DNA from: Ancylobacter novellus
GTDB lineage: Bacteria > Pseudomonadota > Alphaproteobacteria > Rhizobiales > Methylopilaceae
Assembly (NCBI GenBank): GCA_003241695.1
Contig: QFPN01000002.1
Location: forward strand, 186,001-250,000
Direction: 5' to 3'
Length of the DNA: 64,000 nucleotides
The notes below the pieces were generated by a model that was not told the DNA's origin, did not search any database, and was given only the letters and a program-made list of their open reading frames with translations. Of this stretch, positions 15,521-24,029 are shown in pieces. The translations under genes and the position numbers were made by a program. Within the stretch, counting starts at the first letter, position 1, and each line of letters starts with the position of its first letter.

Positions 15521-17653
15521 ATGCCGTTCGGGTTGAGCTTCCGTCCGTCGTCGCTGCTCGCGGCGGCGTTTTCCGTTCTGGTCGCGGCGAGCGCGCAGGC
15601 GGCGTCCGGCCCGCTTGCCGTCGCGACGGGCTCCTACAAGTTCGCGGCCCGCAACGAGCCGCTGGTCGCGACCGATCGTAAAGTCGACCTCTGGGCGGAG
15701 GTTTACCGGCCGGCCGATCTCGGGGCCAAGGCTGCGCCGCTGCTGGTCTTCCTGCACGGCAACCATGGCACCTGCGGACGGTTCGACGAGGGCCTCGGCG
15801 TGCGGGTCGACGATCGCGTCGACTACACCAACACCGGCAAGTGCCCGAACGGCTACGAGGTCACCCCGAACCATCTCGGCTACGCCTATCTCGCCGAAGA
15901 GCTGGCGTCGTGGGGCTATGTCGTGGTCTCCATCAACGCCAATCGCGGGATCACCGCCGGCTCGGGCGTCTCCGGCGACTTCGGCCTCAACCTGATGCGC
16001 GGCAGGCTGATCCTGCGGCACCTCGCGCTGCTGTCGGACTGGAACCGGGGACAGGGAGATCTGACGCCGCCCGCTTCGCTCGGCTTCGATCCGAAGGGCG
16101 CGCTCGATTTCTCCCAGGTCGGCCTGATGGGCCACAGCCGCGGCGGCGAGGGCGCGCGCGCCGCGCTCCAGCAGTTCCGGGACGACGGCAGCCCGTTTCC
16201 GGCGCTCGTGGGCAAGCTGAACATCCGCTCGATCTTCGAGATCGGCCCGGTGGACGGCCAGACGGACCGCGTGCTCGACGCGAACCGGGTCAACAGCATC
16301 ATCCTGCTGCCGAGCTGCGACGGCGACGTCTCCGACCTGCAGGGCATGCATGTCTTCGACCGCGTCTTCAGCCGCGCGCCGAACGAGGACAAGAAGAACG
16401 CGTTCCACGGCACGATCGCGGTCTGGGGCGCGAACCACAACGCCTACAACACCGAATGGCTGACCTCCGACTCGTCCGGCTGCGCCGGAACCGCCAAGCT
16501 GTTCCCGAAGGCCGGCCGTTCTGCCGAGCAGCAGGCGACCGCGCTCGGCACGCTGGTCCCGTTCTTCCGGGGCACCGTCGGCGAGGGAGCCGACGCCGCC
16601 CGCGCCGCGCTGTTCGATCCGAACGCGACGCTGCCGGACGGGCTCACCGCGATCACGTCCTACGACCGCGGCTATCTTCCCGGCCCGATTGACGATCAGA
16701 CGAAGACGCTCGAACGCTTCACCAAACGGACGGGCAAAGGCGACTCGGGTCTTGCGACCGAGACGGTCGGCGTCTCGGTCGCCCATCAGGCGGCGAGCTT
16801 CGAGCACGACTCGTCGGTTCGGGTCGCAGCGGTGAGCTGGAACTCGTCCTCCCCGTCGGATCGCTATTTCCAGGTGAACCTGTCGAGCGGCGGGCTCGAC
16901 CTGTCGTCGTTCAGGACCTTCGCGTTCCGCGTCGCGCTCAAGTGCTTCGCTCGGATCTGCAACGGCAAGTCCGCCGAGAGCCAGACCGATTTCACCGTCG
17001 CGCTGGTCTCGGAAGGCGGCGGGCTGTCGAGGGCGCTGAGCGTCGCCGACCGCGTCAGGCTCGGCCGCCCGATCGGCCCGAAGGGCTTCGGCGAGCTCCA
17101 TTCGGCGCTCTACACCGCGGAGTTCCCCCTCAAGGCCTTCGGCCTCGCCGACCGGACCAAGGTGACCGGCGTGCGCTTCATCTTCGAGCGCAAGGCCGAG
17201 GGCAAGCTCGACCTCGCGGATCTGACGGTCTCGAAGTTCAAGGTCGCCGCCGCAGACTCGGCGGTCGTCGCGTCGGCGGCGAAAGAAGGGCAGGCGCTGA
17301 TGGTCGCGGCGGACGAAGGCGACGCGCGCCCCACCTCGACGCAGGGGGCGGACGGCAACCGCATGACGATCGTGCGTTCCGCCGCGGACGCCGCGCCTTC
17401 CGGCGGCCGGGCGGCCTCGGGCGGCGTCGATCTCGTGCTGACCTCGAAGCGCTCGTTCCCCGTTACGGGCGCATTCCCGCGCCTCTCGGTCGGCGATCGG
17501 ACCTTGCGCGGCGGCCTCATCGCGGCTGACGGCAAGACCATCACCTTCAACGTTTCCGACGACGACTTCGCGGCGCTTCCCGACGGCGCCGAGGTGTCGC
17601 TCGACATCCAGGCCGGTTCCGCGACCTGGAAGTTCGGGCGCCTGTCGAAGTAA
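15521..17653 (+). CDS. Secreted alpha/beta-hydrolase
   Basis: A protein of 710 residues. The start I chose follows a GGGGGA ribosome site and gives a signal peptide of about 27 residues ending in AQA; a longer frame upstream does not. The N-terminal ~400 residues are an alpha/beta-hydrolase: an oxyanion segment LVFLHGNHGTCG (76-86), the nucleophile elbow GLMGHSRGGEG with Ser206, and GANHNAYNTEW as the likely histidine region. The remaining ~300 residues form one or two beta-rich domains that I do not recognise, possibly for substrate or surface binding. An esterase, lipase or similar is likely; the substrate is unknown. Confidence 0.8.
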   Translation: MPFGLSFRPSSLLAAAFSVLVAASAQAASGPLAVATGSYKFAARNEPLVATDRKVDLWAEVYRPADLGAKAAPLLVFLHGNHGTCGRFDEGLGVRVDDRVDYTNTGKCPNGYEVTPNHLGYAYLAEELASWGYVVVSINANRGITAGSGVSGDFGLNLMRGRLILRHLALLSDWNRGQGDLTPPASLGFDPKGALDFSQVGLMGHSRGGEGARAALQQFRDDGSPFPALVGKLNIRSIFEIGPVDGQTDRVLDANRVNSIILLPSCDGDVSDLQGMHVFDRVFSRAPNEDKKNAFHGTIAVWGANHNAYNTEWLTSDSSGCAGTAKLFPKAGRSAEQQATALGTLVPFFRGTVGEGADAARAALFDPNATLPDGLTAITSYDRGYLPGPIDDQTKTLERFTKRTGKGDSGLATETVGVSVAHQAASFEHDSSVRVAAVSWNSSSPSDRYFQVNLSSGGLDLSSFRTFAFRVALKCFARICNGKSAESQTDFTVALVSEGGGLSRALSVADRVRLGRPIGPKGFGELHSALYTAEFPLKAFGLADRTKVTGVRFIFERKAEGKLDLADLTVSKFKVAAADSAVVASAAKEGQALMVAADEGDARPTSTQGADGNRMTIVRSAADAAPSGGRAASGGVDLVLTSKRSFPVTGAFPRLSVGDRTLRGGLIAADGKTITFNVSDDDFAALPDGAEVSLDIQAGSATWKFGRLSK

Positions 17654-17677
17654 CCCAGCAACTCGCGTCATACGGCG

Positions 17678-17708
17678 ACCGCCGAGCCGGCCGGCTCGGC
17701 GGTCTTTT
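17678..17708 (+). terminator. Terminator of the secreted hydrolase gene
   Basis: A 26-base perfect palindrome (17678-17703, ACCGCCGAGCCGG and its complement) followed by CTTTT, 24 bases past the stop. Confidence 0.85.
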
Positions 17709-18196
17709 GCATATTGCGAACGGAAGGCGCGGGCCCGGCGGCCGAGCGTCGAGCTCGCGGCCGCCGCGACGCCGCTGGCAATTACCGCTTCTCTGCACGT
17801 AATAGTCCATATACGCGCGCTTTCGAATACACCAATGGAGAGCGCTCGGCGACGAGTAGAACAGCTTTCGCGGTCCGGCAGTCATTTTAAGACCTCACGA
17901 CAACCCGCAACTGTCATTTTCTTTACAACCAAAAATTGTATGAAAATATAAACTTCTATTTTTTTTAGTTTATCGATCATATGCGACCATAAAACGTAGC
18001 TTAATACCAAAGTTTCTGGAAATATACATCCTATGGATGCGGGTATATCAATATTTTCCTACATCGCTCATTTATAAAATTTTACGACACGTGGAAGATT
18101 AACAAATTATACATGAAAAATTGGTCGAAATATTGACCAATAGAAAGTATTGATGGAAATTCTGCTATATCTGGAGGACGAACTGGAGATCCGATA
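17709..18196. other. AT-rich leader region before the duplicated secreted protein
   Basis: Almost 490 bases without a credible gene. The part from 17881 to 18180 contains about 95 G or C in 300 bases by hand count, roughly 32%, against a visibly far higher value in every flanking gene. It contains runs of A and T and several TATA-like hexamers, so it may hold promoters or be bent DNA. I see no tRNA or structured RNA in it. Short minus-strand frames here have no recognisable protein character. Confidence 0.75.
18120..18141. promoter_or_regulatory. Palindrome ATTGGTC-N8-GACCAAT, candidate operator
   Basis: Perfect 7-base arms (18120-18126 and 18135-18141) separated by GAAATATT, 55 bases before the start of the duplicated secreted protein. 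Size and symmetry suit a dimeric transcription factor. No T tract follows, so a terminator is unlikely. Confidence 0.45.
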
Positions 18197-19558
18197 ATGA
18201 TCGCAGGAGTAGTAAACTCTCGCGCGGCGGAAGTGCGTCATTCGCTGAGGGAGCGGTTCGCCGTTGGCGCCGCGGTGAGATTGGCGGCGCTCGCATGCGT
18301 GACGGCTGCGTTTTCTTTGGCGCCGATCGCCGCCGCTGAGGCGGCCGCGCCAAAAGGCCAGCACGATGGGTCCGCCTACGGCACGAAGGGAAATGTCCAG
18401 GTCGGACCGCTCGCCGGGCAAATCGGGACCACAGGCTTCATATCGATGCCTTGCCTCGGCACGAACGGAGAGACCCGATCAAGTGACATCGTCGGCGCTT
18501 CGATCGGGGCGAACGGCGCCGTGCTGCAGGCTGGCGTGGTGGTTTCCACGGTGCAGACGATCGAAACGGATAAGAAAACGACTGACGAGGTAAGATCTCG
18601 TGTCGCGGGTCTGAACGTGTTCGGCGGACTGATTTCGGCCGACAGCGTTGTCGCTGTCTCAAGGACCATCGCGACGCGATCATCCCTTCGCAGCGAGGCG
18701 GTGGGCACCACCTTCGTCAATCTCAAGATTGCCGGCCAATCGATTCCAGTCGATGTCGCGCCCAACTTCTCCGTGGCGCTGCCGGGAGTCGGGGTCGTGA
18801 CACTGAATCGCCAGCAGTCGTCGGGCGACGGCGCGAGCACGTCTGCGCTCGCGGTGGACGCGATGGTGATCGCAGTTACGACAGCGAACACGTTCGGGCT
18901 TCCCGTCGGGGCGGAGCTCGTCATCGGCCACGCCGACAGCGGCTTCCAACGCGGTTTGCCTGACATCACGTACAGCGGCGACGCTTATGTCGCCTTGGTG
19001 TCCGCGGACGTCGGCAACGTCGTCTCGGCCGGTTCCGGCGCGATCGCGCTGCAGCCCCTGGCGTGCTCCGGAACGAACGGCGACACCAAGACCGAAAAGC
19101 TCGCGGCGGTGCAGCTTCCGGGCCTGGGCGGCACAGGCGAAGCCATCTCGAAGGCCTACGGCTACGATCGCGTGGCGCGAACCACCGCAAAGGTGGGCCG
19201 CATCTCGCTGCTCGGCGGCGTCGTCGTCGTGAAGGAGCTCAAGTCGGTCGCTTTGACGAAGCTTCGCGGAGGGCGCGTGATCCGGTCGACCGAGGGCAGC
19301 ACCGTAGTTGGCCTGCGGGTGCTCGGCCTGCCTGTGCTGGGTCCGATCACCCCGAATATGGTGATCAATCTCCCCGGGATCGGAACGCTTGCTGTCAATG
19401 AGCAGATCGTGCCCGGCCCGGATTCCGACGCCGACACGGTGGTGAACGCGTTGCGCATCACCATCACCAAGAAGAACCTCCTCGGCCTTCCCATCGGAGC
19501 GAACATCATCGTCGGACATGCTGCAGCGGGCGTGCAGCGTACGAAGTCAGGCGTCTGA
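18197..19558 (+). CDS. Duplicated secreted protein, choice-of-anchor P-like
   Basis: A protein of 453 residues with a long signal peptide (hydrophobic core about 28-48, cleavage near AEA). The mature part is a tandem duplication, about residues 60-252 and 262-448. Matching blocks are GTNGET/GTNGDT, VFGGLISAD/LLGGVVVVK, VAPNFSVALPGVGVVTLN/ITPNMVINLPGIGTLAVN and FGLPVGAELVIGHADSGFQR/LGLPIGANIIVGHAAAGVQR. The GG(L/V) and GLPVGA patterns recall choice-of-anchor P secreted proteins, which I know mainly from actinobacteria. Each half has one cysteine (86 and 290). No enzyme motif is visible; a surface or adhesive role is a guess. Base composition of the gene is lower in G+C than its neighbours. Confidence 0.7.
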   Translation: MIAGVVNSRAAEVRHSLRERFAVGAAVRLAALACVTAAFSLAPIAAAEAAAPKGQHDGSAYGTKGNVQVGPLAGQIGTTGFISMPCLGTNGETRSSDIVGASIGANGAVLQAGVVVSTVQTIETDKKTTDEVRSRVAGLNVFGGLISADSVVAVSRTIATRSSLRSEAVGTTFVNLKIAGQSIPVDVAPNFSVALPGVGVVTLNRQQSSGDGASTSALAVDAMVIAVTTANTFGLPVGAELVIGHADSGFQRGLPDITYSGDAYVALVSADVGNVVSAGSGAIALQPLACSGTNGDTKTEKLAAVQLPGLGGTGEAISKAYGYDRVARTTAKVGRISLLGGVVVVKELKSVALTKLRGGRVIRSTEGSTVVGLRVLGLPVLGPITPNMVINLPGIGTLAVNEQIVPGPDSDADTVVNALRITITKKNLLGLPIGANIIVGHAAAGVQRTKSGV

Positions 19559-19579
19559 GATCTTTAACGAGGATCGTGG

Positions 19580-19614
19580 AGAGCGGCGTCCTTCGGGACG
19601 CTGCTCTTTCGTTT
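19580..19614 (+). terminator. UUCG-capped terminator after the duplicated secreted protein
   Basis: Arms 19580-19591 and 19596-19607 pair over 12 positions with one G-U pair, closed by a C(UUCG)G tetraloop and followed by a T-rich run TTCGTTT. It separates this gene from the convergent oxidoreductase gene. Confidence 0.8.
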
Positions 19615-19617
19615 GCG

Positions 19618-20283
19618 TCAGTCCTCTTCCGCCTCGTCCTCGTCGCCGAGCGCTCGGTCGATCGCCTCGACGAGAACCTCCGGCGGATGCGCGCCCATCA
19701 CCACCAGCTTGCCCTCGAAGATGAAGCAGGGGACGCCCTCGACGCCGATCGCGCGGGCGCGCTGGATCTCCTCGCGCACGATCTCGACGTCCTCGTCGGT
19801 TTCGAGCCGCTCGCGCAGCGTGTCGGAGTCGAGGCCCGCCTCTTCCGCGGCGCGTTCGATCACGTCGAGATCGGAGATGTCCTCGCCCTCGGTGAAGTAG
19901 GCCTCGAACAGGCGCTCCACCAACGCGCCCTGCGCGACGAGGCCTTCCTCCGCCGCGAAGCGGATGGCGCGGTGGGCGTCGAGCGTATTGGGCGCGCGCG
20001 TTATGTCGGCGAAGAGCAGGGCGAGTCCCTCGTCGCGGCCGATCGCGGCGAGCTGCTCGTGCATGGCGCGGACCTTCTCGTCGTCGCCGAACTTGTTTTC
20101 GAGGTATTCGGCGCGGTCGAGCCCTTCGGGCGGGATCGTCGGGTCGAGCTGGAACGGCATCCAGCGCACCGTCGCCTCGACGTCGGGGCGGGCGACGAGG
20201 GCGGCCTCCAGCCGCCGCTTGCCGATCCAGCACCACGGGCACACGGGGTCCGCAAAGACGTCGATCGAGATGGGCGCGGACAT
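19618..20283 (-). CDS. FrnE-like DsbA-family oxidoreductase
   Basis: A thioredoxin-fold protein of 221 residues, without a signal peptide, so cytoplasmic. The redox motif CPWC sits at residues 15-18 in DPVCPWCWIGK, and the cis-proline loop is GVEGVPCFIFEGK. The helical insertion and the C-terminal AHPPEVLVEAIDRAL are typical of the FrnE/2-hydroxychromene isomerase-like branch of DsbA. The acidic tail EDEAEED is unusual but short. It lies 92 bases downstream of the AMP-ligase-like gene. A role in cytoplasmic disulfide chemistry or stress defence is inferred. Confidence 0.85.
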   Translation of the reverse strand: MSAPISIDVFADPVCPWCWIGKRRLEAALVARPDVEATVRWMPFQLDPTIPPEGLDRAEYLENKFGDDEKVRAMHEQLAAIGRDEGLALLFADITRAPNTLDAHRAIRFAAEEGLVAQGALVERLFEAYFTEGEDISDLDVIERAAEEAGLDSDTLRERLETDEDVEIVREEIQRARAIGVEGVPCFIFEGKLVVMGAHPPEVLVEAIDRALGDEDEAEED

Positions 20284-20375
20284 GGCGAGCGGACCTTCTT
20301 GCGGCTGCGGGGAAACGTCGGCCGAACGCCGCCCATATGGCGGCTCGCGGGTCCGCGCGAAACCCCCGCAGCCGC

Positions 20376-21890
20376 TCAGGCGCTCCTGAGCGTCGTTTCG
20401 TCCGACCGCGAGGCAGGCCGGCGCGGGGCGGTCGCGGGGCCGAACCCGGCGGTTTCGAGCGTCGCCGCCGCTGCGGCGTCGTCGTCCTCGGCGCCCGCCG
20501 AAAGCTCAAGCCGCGCGCCGAACAGGGGATCGTCGACGAGGGCTGGCGCGCCCCGAACCCCGCTGCGCTTCCACGCCGTCTCGACGTCCGCGAGCGACAG
20601 CGCGAGCCCGCCGATCTGGGCGACGCCGCGCCGGCGTCCGCCGAGCGAGACCCGCCGCGCCGCGCGGTCGGCGACCGCCGCGAAGCCGGTCTCGACATAG
20701 CCGTCCGGGTCAAAGGCGAGCGGCGGCGCCATGGGATTGGCCGGGCAGGGGGCCTGCGGGCAGGCGGGGCCGCGCAGCAGTAGCCGGCCTTCCGCGGAAA
20801 CCTTGAATTCGATCAGCGGATCGACGCCCTCGGCGGGGCTCGCGGCGCCGACCGGCAGCGCGGCGTGGCGCTCGCGCGCGGCGCGGGCCGCGGCGTAGAG
20901 GCCGACCTCGCCGAACGCGAAGGCGTCGACGATCGCCGCCGCTCCCGCGAGATCGGCCGCAGGCCCGCGGCCGTCCGGCGCTCTCCACAGGGCCGTCGCC
21001 GTGAGCCGTCGTTCCCCCAGCCCGAGTTCGGCGAGGATGGTCGCCGCGGCCCGTCCGGGCAGGACGATATGGGTCGCGTCGAGCGCCTCGACCGTGTCGC
21101 GCAGCGTCCCGGTCGACGAGACGGCGTGGAAGCTCGCCGCGCAGCCAGAGAGCAGCCAAGGCGCGAGCCCGGTCGCAAGGCCGGCGAGGCCGGCGAGGTC
21201 GAGCGTCGACAGGAGAGCCGATTGGGTCGAAAGCCGGGAGGCGAGGATCGGCGCGAGGCCGAGGGCCGAAACGTCGTTGTGGCTGCGCGCGACCGGCGTG
21301 CCGCCTGCGTCGAAGGTCACCACCGCCACGTGGTCGGCGGCGTCTTCCGGACGGTCGGGCCGGACGAAGCGTTTCGCCGGCCGGTCGAGCGCGTCGTCGA
21401 GCGGCGTAGCGCCGTCGGGGAGCGGTTCTCCGAAGCAGCCGACGAAGCGGATCGTGTCGAGCCCGGCCGCGACCTCGCAGCCGGTCTCGGCCGGCGCGCC
21501 GCCGCCGCCTCCCGCCGCGGCGACGATCGCGGTCGCGCCCACCGACGCGAGCGCGGCGCCGACCTCCCGCCGCCGCCAGGCGAGCGGCAGCATCGCGGGC
21601 ACGAGGCCCGCCCGCCGCAGCGCGAGGCACGCGATCGCGGCGTGCGGGCTCGATCCGAGCTGGACGCCGACGACCGCGTCCTCGCCGAGCGACCAGCCGG
21701 CGAAGGTTTCCGCAAGCGCGGAGACCGCGCGGTCGACCTCGCGCCAGCTCGGCTCGAAGCCGAGTTCGGGCGCGTGAAGCGCGCGGGCGTCCGGCGCCCT
21801 GTCCGCGTTCGCGGCGAGGATCTCGTCGAGGGTTCGGTCGCCCGCCGCGGGGTTCGGAAGCGGGTCGGAGGCGTAGGGCGCAAGGCGCAT
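20376..21890 (-). CDS. Degenerate AMP-dependent synthetase/ligase-like protein
   Basis: A protein of 504 residues with the overall layout of an acyl-adenylate-forming enzyme: an N-terminal segment with WREVDRAVSALAETFAG and GVQLGSSPHAAIACLALRRAG, and a C-terminal FDPDGYVETGF. The catalytic motifs have drifted. The phosphate loop TSGTTGxPK reads TFDAGGTPVARSH (about 192-204), YGxTE reads AFGEVG, TGD reads TGF, and no catalytic lysine is visible near the C-terminus. It is therefore probably not a normal ligase. It begins 21 bases after the YejA-like gene and so is likely co-transcribed with it. The frame is intact, so it is not an obvious pseudogene. Confidence 0.7.
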   Translation of the reverse strand: MRLAPYASDPLPNPAAGDRTLDEILAANADRAPDARALHAPELGFEPSWREVDRAVSALAETFAGWSLGEDAVVGVQLGSSPHAAIACLALRRAGLVPAMLPLAWRRREVGAALASVGATAIVAAAGGGGGAPAETGCEVAAGLDTIRFVGCFGEPLPDGATPLDDALDRPAKRFVRPDRPEDAADHVAVVTFDAGGTPVARSHNDVSALGLAPILASRLSTQSALLSTLDLAGLAGLATGLAPWLLSGCAASFHAVSSTGTLRDTVEALDATHIVLPGRAAATILAELGLGERRLTATALWRAPDGRGPAADLAGAAAIVDAFAFGEVGLYAAARAARERHAALPVGAASPAEGVDPLIEFKVSAEGRLLLRGPACPQAPCPANPMAPPLAFDPDGYVETGFAAVADRAARRVSLGGRRRGVAQIGGLALSLADVETAWKRSGVRGAPALVDDPLFGARLELSAGAEDDDAAAAATLETAGFGPATAPRRPASRSDETTLRSA

Positions 21891-21911
21891 CGGCTATTCT
21901 GGCTCCGAGGG

Positions 21912-23765
21912 TCAGCCGGCGGGGGCGGGGTCACGCCACCAGGTTTCGAGCATCGGCCCGAACAGCGGGGTGGTCTGCGGATGGTCGAGCGCCTTCCAGC
22001 GCGCCATCCAGGTCTTTTCGACATGGAACAGGGGCACGACGTAGAAGCCGGACAGCAGCACGCGGTCGAGCGCGCGGACCGCGGCGATGAAGTCCTCGCG
22101 GTCGCGGGCGGCGATCAGGGCGTCGATCAGCGCGTCGATCGCCGGCTCCTTCGCGCCCATGTAGTTGCGCTCGCCGGGCGTGTCGGCCGCGACCGATCCC
22201 CAGAACTTGCGCTGCTCCATGCCGGGCGAGAGCGACGAGTACCAGTTGTAGACGATCATGTCGAAATCGTAGGTCTGCATCCGCCTTTGGGCCTGGACGT
22301 TGTCGACGAGGCGCACCGTCGCCTTGACGCCGGCGCGCTCGAGGCCGCGGGCGAAGGCGAGCGACAGGCGCTCCTGCTCCTTGCCGGACACCAGGATCTC
22401 GAAGCGCATCGCCTCGCCGGTCTCGGTCTTGCGCAACTGGCCGCGGTCCAGCGACCATCCGGCTTCGCCGAGCTGCGCGAGCGCGATGCGAAGCTGTTCG
22501 CGGTCGCGGCCCGTGCCGTCGCCGTCGGGCGGAGACCAGGTTCCGTCCAGAATGTCCGCCCGAACGACGTCCGGGAACGGCTTCAGCAGCGCGCGCTCCC
22601 GGTCGCTCGCGGGCAGTCCCGTCGAGGCGAGCTCGGACCCCTCGAAATAGCTGCGCGTGCGCTCCGTCGCGCCGCCGAACATGTTGCGGTCGATCCAAGC
22701 GTAGTCGAACAGGAAGCCGAGCGCCTCCCGCACGCGCCTGTCCGAAAAGGCCGGCTTGCGGCTGTTGAACACGAAGGCGTTCATGCCAGCCGGCACGCCG
22801 GATGAAAAACTTTCCTTCACGACGTCGCCGCGCCGGACGGCGGGAAAGTCGTATCCGGTGGTCCAGCGGATCGGGTCGTTCTCGGCGCGGACGTCGATCA
22901 GGCCCTTCTTGAAGGCCTCGAACATGCTGTTGGCGTCGCGGTAGTAGTCGCAGCGGATCTCGTCGAAATTGTTCAGGCCGCGGTTCGCCGGGAGGTCCTT
23001 GCCCCAATAGTTCGGGTCGCGCCGGAACGTCATCGAGCGGCCGGGATCGACCGCGCTGACGATGTAGGGGCCGGTTCCGGTCAGCGGCCTGAAGGTGGTG
23101 TCCTCGAACGAGGCGACGTCGGTGGCGTGCGCCGCCAGAACCGGCATCAGCCCGAGCACGAGCGGAAGTTCGCGGTCGTCCGCGCCGGACAGGTCGAAGC
23201 GCACCCGCCGGGCGCTCTCGGCGCTCGCCTGACGGACGCGGCGGTAGTTCGAGCGGAAGCTCGGGGTTCCGCGGTCGCGCAACAGCTCGAAGGTGAAGAC
23301 GACGTCCTCGGCGGTGACGTCCTCGCCGTCGGAGAACTTCGCCCGCGGGTCGATCGTGAAGACGACGTAGTCGCGCTCCTCCGGCAGCTCGACCGTCTGC
23401 GCCACAAGGCCGTAGAGCGAGAACGGCTCGTCGTAGCTCCGGGCCATCAGGCTCTCATAGACGAAGCCGCGCATCCCCTGCGCCTGCGCGCCCCTGTAGG
23501 AGTAAGGATTGAGCGTGTCGAAGCCGCCGAGAACGCCTTGCGTCAGCCGGCCGCCCTTGGGGGCGTCGGGGCGCGCATAGGGAAAATGCGGAAAGTCCGG
23601 CGGCAATGCCGGCTCGCCGTGCATCGCGACGCCGTGTCGGTCCGCCGGGGGCTCTTCGAGCGCCCGGGCCGGCCGAGGCAGGGCGAACGCCGCGGCGAGT
23701 CCGGCGGCGCCTGCGAGAACGTCGCGGCGGGAAGGCGGAGGGCCGTATGGGCGGCGGCTTGTCAT
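21912..23765 (-). CDS. Oligopeptide-type ABC substrate-binding protein (YejA-like, Tat-exported)
   Basis: A periplasmic binding protein of 617 residues of solute-binding family 5. A twin-arginine signal is visible at residues 12-35 (SRRDVLAGAAGLAAAFALP). The mature part has the YejA pattern: HGEPALPPDFPHFPYA, KGGRLTQGVLGGFDTLNPY, and FSDGEDVTAEDVVFTFELLRD. YejA-type proteins bind peptides and work with YejB, YejE and YejF, but none of these genes is adjacent here, so this is an orphan binding protein. The ribosome site before the ATG is weak. The only partner in the unit is the degenerate AMP-ligase. Confidence 0.88.
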   Translation of the reverse strand: MTSRRPYGPPPSRRDVLAGAAGLAAAFALPRPARALEEPPADRHGVAMHGEPALPPDFPHFPYARPDAPKGGRLTQGVLGGFDTLNPYSYRGAQAQGMRGFVYESLMARSYDEPFSLYGLVAQTVELPEERDYVVFTIDPRAKFSDGEDVTAEDVVFTFELLRDRGTPSFRSNYRRVRQASAESARRVRFDLSGADDRELPLVLGLMPVLAAHATDVASFEDTTFRPLTGTGPYIVSAVDPGRSMTFRRDPNYWGKDLPANRGLNNFDEIRCDYYRDANSMFEAFKKGLIDVRAENDPIRWTTGYDFPAVRRGDVVKESFSSGVPAGMNAFVFNSRKPAFSDRRVREALGFLFDYAWIDRNMFGGATERTRSYFEGSELASTGLPASDRERALLKPFPDVVRADILDGTWSPPDGDGTGRDREQLRIALAQLGEAGWSLDRGQLRKTETGEAMRFEILVSGKEQERLSLAFARGLERAGVKATVRLVDNVQAQRRMQTYDFDMIVYNWYSSLSPGMEQRKFWGSVAADTPGERNYMGAKEPAIDALIDALIAARDREDFIAAVRALDRVLLSGFYVVPLFHVEKTWMARWKALDHPQTTPLFGPMLETWWRDPAPAG

Positions 23766-24029
23766 CGGTCCGAGGAGGCCCGGCGCAGGGTGCGATTCGC
23801 AACGGCGGCTTCGACCCTATCACAAGCATATGAGTCGTCCCGCGCGCATTGAGGGGCTCCAAGGCTTTCAGGGGTCACGAGGCCACCATGTTGCCGCAAT
23901 TGATAGACAGACAGCCGGTCTTCGCTTTCGGAGCGCCCGGCTCCGCGACGCGCACATCGCGCCCCCCAGCAAGGCGCCGCGCGGCTGCCGCGGCCCGTAA
24001 GTCGTCCTGACGACAGGAAGGAACGTCGT

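Noticed and set aside
15302..17671. Minus-strand frame opposite the secreted hydrolase gene
   Set aside because: Arg/Glu-rich low-complexity product, no ribosome site or motif; the plus-strand gene has a signal peptide and a hydrolase elbow.
17547..17885. Minus-strand frame reaching into the AT-rich region
   Set aside because: It crosses the terminator of the hydrolase gene, and its sequence shows no domain; the start has no ribosome site.
18107..18421. Minus-strand frame over the start of the duplicated secreted protein
   Set aside because: Composition reflects the AT-rich leader and the antisense of the signal peptide; no ribosome site.
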